DNA of 24,626 bases. Source: Syntrophaceae bacterium UBA7520. GTDB lineage: Bacteria; Desulfobacterota; Syntrophia; Syntrophales; Smithellaceae. The translations under genes and the position numbers were made by a program. The stretch lies in the NCBI GenBank assembly GCA_002478265.1, contig DLNC01000021.1:1-24626 (forward strand). The letters run 5' to 3'. Under the pieces are notes generated by a model that was given only the letters and a program-made list of their open reading frames with translations, was not told where the DNA came from and ran no database searches. Each line of letters starts with the position of its first letter. The first letter of the stretch is position 1. This document shows positions 22,725 through 24,626 of the stretch, one piece after another.

Positions 22725-24065
22725 CTATTTAATGATTTTTGACCTTGTGTCACTGGTGCGGGAACAATATGACGAAGGCGAGAAGGATGACGTGCAAGAA
22801 GGAAAAACAAAACGCAAGGCCCTTTCATAGAGCAAATAATCCCAGGCCCAGTTAATCAGCACCATCACGCGGTTGCGAAAACCGATCAGGTTAAAAAGAT
22901 GTATAACCAGCCAGATAAACCAGGCGAAAAATCCCTGAAAAGTTTTGTTTCCGATGGACACTCCCGCCGCTCTGCGGCCGATCGTAATCATCGCGCCGCG
23001 GTCATTATAGCGGAAAGGTTCGGGTGACTGTCCGGTTATTTGCCGCAAGATGTTCTTTGCGGCGGCAACGCCTGATTGCATGGCTACCTGGGCAACCATG
23101 GGCAAGACACGGTCACTTTCCCTGATGGCCGCCAAATCTCCAATTACATAGACGTTGGAGGACTCGTGCGCCTGCAGAGTAGGTTTTACAGTAACTCTAC
23201 CGTCCCTGCCGGTTTTTATATCTGATAGGTGAGCTATTTCATCTCCGCGGACGCCTGCCGTCCAAACAACCGTTGCCGATAATAAATCGTTTTGATCATG
23301 CAAGATTACCCGGGAAGGCGTAACTTCCCGCACCTTGGTATTAAGGCGGACATGAACGCCCATCTCGCTTAATTTTTTAAAAGTATAATCGCGAACTTTT
23401 TGCGGCATGCCCGCCGCTAGATTGTCCGCCGCTTCCACAAGGATGATTTGCACGTCCTGTAAGCTGATCTTTGGGTAATCTTTAATCAGCGGCCCGTGTA
23501 TTAGTTCAGCAAGCGCCCCGGCATATTCAATTCCCGTGGCGCCGCCTCCGACGATAACAAAAGTCAATAATTCACGGCGCCTCGTTTCGTTTTTTTCATG
23601 TATGGCGGCCTCAAAACAACAAATAATATGATTTTTCAAAGCGATCGCCTGCTCCAAAGTTTTTAAAAAATACGCGTGCTCTTCCACTCCTTTAATGCCG
23701 AAGGCCTCCGTGACGCTTCCGGCGGCCATAATCAAATAATCGTAGCGAATAAGTCCGCCGTCTGTTTCGATGATTTGCTTTTGGATGTTAATTTTTTTAA
23801 CTTGCGCGAGAATAAAATCGATGTTTTTTTGCCGGCGGAAAATGCTTCTGATTGGATAGGCGATTTGTTCAGCTTCCAGCTCCGCCGCGGCAACCTGATA
23901 AAGGAGGGCCAGGAAAGTATGATAATTGTTTTTATCAATGAGTGTTACATTAACTGCTTTATCCGCAAGGGCGCGCGCGGCCCACAGACCGCCAAAACCC
24001 GCCCCAATTATGACCACATGGGGCGCACTTGTTGAATTGTCTTTAACTTTGTCATTAATGATCAT
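22725..24065 (-). CDS. ndh: type II NADH dehydrogenase (NDH-2) / FAD-dependent pyridine nucleotide-disulphide oxidoreductase
   Basis: A single-subunit, non-proton-pumping NADH:quinone oxidoreductase on the inner face of the cytoplasmic membrane. Counting from ATG 24065 (446 residues), the FAD-binding GAGFGGLWAARAL begins at about 21. TFLALLYQVAAAELEAEQI is the NDH-2 quinone-side block. IVGGGATGIEYAGALAEL (from about 171) binds NADH. YVIGDLAAI is the second FAD contact. A hydrophobic/amphipathic C-terminal segment (FFAWFIWLVIHLFNLIGF, NWAWDYLLYERALRF) anchors it to the membrane. The final 25 residues are serine-rich and atypical. The start is uncertain: TTG 24134 would add 23 residues, and neither start has a clear ribosome site. 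It lies behind the small lipoprotein gene and probably shares its transcript. Confidence 0.88.
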   Translation of the reverse strand: MIINDKVKDNSTSAPHVVIIGAGFGGLWAARALADKAVNVTLIDKNNYHTFLALLYQVAAAELEAEQIAYPIRSIFRRQKNIDFILAQVKKINIQKQIIETDGGLIRYDYLIMAAGSVTEAFGIKGVEEHAYFLKTLEQAIALKNHIICCFEAAIHEKNETRRRELLTFVIVGGGATGIEYAGALAELIHGPLIKDYPKISLQDVQIILVEAADNLAAGMPQKVRDYTFKKLSEMGVHVRLNTKVREVTPSRVILHDQNDLLSATVVWTAGVRGDEIAHLSDIKTGRDGRVTVKPTLQAHESSNVYVIGDLAAIRESDRVLPMVAQVAMQSGVAAAKNILRQITGQSPEPFRYNDRGAMITIGRRAAGVSIGNKTFQGFFAWFIWLVIHLFNLIGFRNRVMVLINWAWDYLLYERALRFVFPSCTSSFSPSSYCSRTSDTRSKIIK

Positions 24066-24160
24066 GGCAAAAAAACACGCGCGCTTTTTTACGGATTTCT
24101 TCCCTGCCGAATGGATAAAATCCGTTTCAGGCAAAAATTAAATTATTGATCGACGGTAAG

Positions 24161-24499
24161 TTAAGGAGTTAAGCCGCGTTTTTTTAGTTCCATGCGTACA
24201 TCGATGCGTCTTTCTCTCAATTCCGTGGCTGTATAACCAGTAGCTCCCGTGGAAACCCCCACGCCTCCGCCGACATGACGGCCAAAGCCACCGACGCCAA
24301 TACCTACCTGCGGGCCGGATTGCTTCTCCTGGCTCTCGATTTCATCGTTCAGGCGGTAGTAATAGCGCAAAAGGTCATCGTTAGTCATTTTTTTGTAATC
24401 TTCAGCCAGTAGATCTTTTGTTTTGTCGGCACAACCGAAAATTAAAAAAACAGCGGTCACGGCAAATAGCATCAAAATAAAAGTATTTTTGGCTTTCAT
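24161..24499 (-). CDS. small predicted lipoprotein
   Basis: A 112-residue protein of unrecognised family. The N-terminus MKAKNTFILMLFAVTAVFLI-FGC is a lipoprotein signal peptide with the lipobox cysteine at position 23. The following D in AD-K leaves the inner- versus outer-membrane sorting open. The mature part begins with a charged helical stretch (DYKKMTNDDLLRYYYRLNDE). It continues with a glycine-rich segment (GIGVGGFGRHVGGGVGVS) and ends with a basic helix (TELRERRIDVRMELKKRGL). It has an excellent GGGGAGG ribosome site five bases before its ATG and a near-consensus promoter. No function can be assigned. The two helices around a flexible glycine linker suggest a structural or envelope role. 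Confidence 0.8.
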   Translation of the reverse strand: MKAKNTFILMLFAVTAVFLIFGCADKTKDLLAEDYKKMTNDDLLRYYYRLNDEIESQEKQSGPQVGIGVGGFGRHVGGGVGVSTGATGYTATELRERRIDVRMELKKRGLTP

Positions 24500-24538
24500 G
24501 CAAACCTCCCCAAATTATTCATTGAATTGCGTGCTATT

Positions 24539-24566
24539 ATTATATGACGTATTAATTATTTGTCTA
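24539..24566 (-). promoter_or_regulatory. promoter of the lipoprotein (and possibly ndh)
   Basis: On the minus strand TAGACA (24566-24561), a 16-base spacer and a perfect TATAAT (24544-24539) form the best promoter in the window. Transcription would start near 24532, about 33 bases before the start codon. Confidence 0.75.
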
Positions 24567-24581
24567 TATGGATTTTGCAAT

Positions 24582-24617
24582 AAAAACCCCCTCAGGGCGG
24601 ATGCCCGGAGGGGGTTT
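24582..24617 (-). terminator. intrinsic terminator of a minus-strand gene beyond the right edge
   Basis: AAACCCCCTC (24584-24593) pairs with GAGGGGGTTT (24608-24617), with an inner GGGC/GCCC stem. Read on the minus strand the hairpin ends in TTTTTATT, a proper U-tract; the plus-strand exit has only TTTGATTT. It therefore most likely ends a gene located to the right and read leftwards. Confidence 0.75.
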
Positions 24618-24626
24618 GATTTATAT

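Noticed and set aside
22642..22830. 62-codon plus-strand frame starting inside tRNA-Arg
   Set aside because: It runs through the tRNA 3-prime end, through the terminator hairpin, and overlaps the ndh C-terminus in antisense; no ribosome site.
1..24626. CRISPR array, insertion sequence, prophage or integrative element
   Set aside because: No regularly spaced direct repeats, transposase, integrase or phage-type gene, and no flanking duplications were seen; the tRNA genes are intact with no attachment-site copy noticed.

Overview
The window is ordinary bacterial chromosome: dense genes, mostly good Shine-Dalgarno sites, two-strand operons and intrinsic terminators, with base composition close to half GC. 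The gene content points to an anaerobic deltaproteobacterium (Desulfobacterota), perhaps near Syntrophales. The clues are isoleucine synthesis through citramalate, several branched-chain-amino-acid-type (Liv) ABC transporter proteins with an embedded acyl-CoA ligase, and a YggT/YggU pair. This taxonomic placement is inference. I see no insertion sequence, prophage or CRISPR array.

Left part (1-7180). A frameshifted tail of a surface protein is followed by the most notable element, a complete-looking attenuation leader for cimA. It has a promoter (293-321), a 26-codon leader peptide with 11 isoleucine codons (349-429), mutually exclusive antiterminator (414-474) and terminator (460-496) hairpins, then cimA, the first committed enzyme of isoleucine synthesis. 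A YciO/Sua5-type protein and an RNase E/G-family ribonuclease with an extended charged tail follow. A bidirectional terminator separates them from proC on the minus strand. An alpha/beta hydrolase, yggT and yggU then form a small plus-strand operon.

Middle part (7180-17310). This is a Liv-type transporter locus. Three closely related periplasmic binding proteins lie in tandem, each with its own leader and each followed by a GC-rich hairpin. Behind them are livH, livM (with an unusual C-terminal four-cysteine zinc-ribbon-like tail), an AMP-forming acyl-CoA ligase, livG and livF, closed by a strong terminator. The logic suggests capture of a family of related substrates by three receptors, import through one permease, and CoA activation of an imported carboxylic acid. 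The substrate cannot be read from the sequence.

Right part (17310-24626). murJ and serS are followed by two serine tRNA genes (UGA and GCU anticodons), then a fused pabB-pabC gene for 4-aminobenzoate synthesis and tRNA-Arg(ACG). A terminator shared by both strands separates these from a type II NADH dehydrogenase and a small lipoprotein on the minus strand. The lipoprotein has a near-consensus promoter. The extreme right end is the terminator of a minus-strand gene lying beyond the window.
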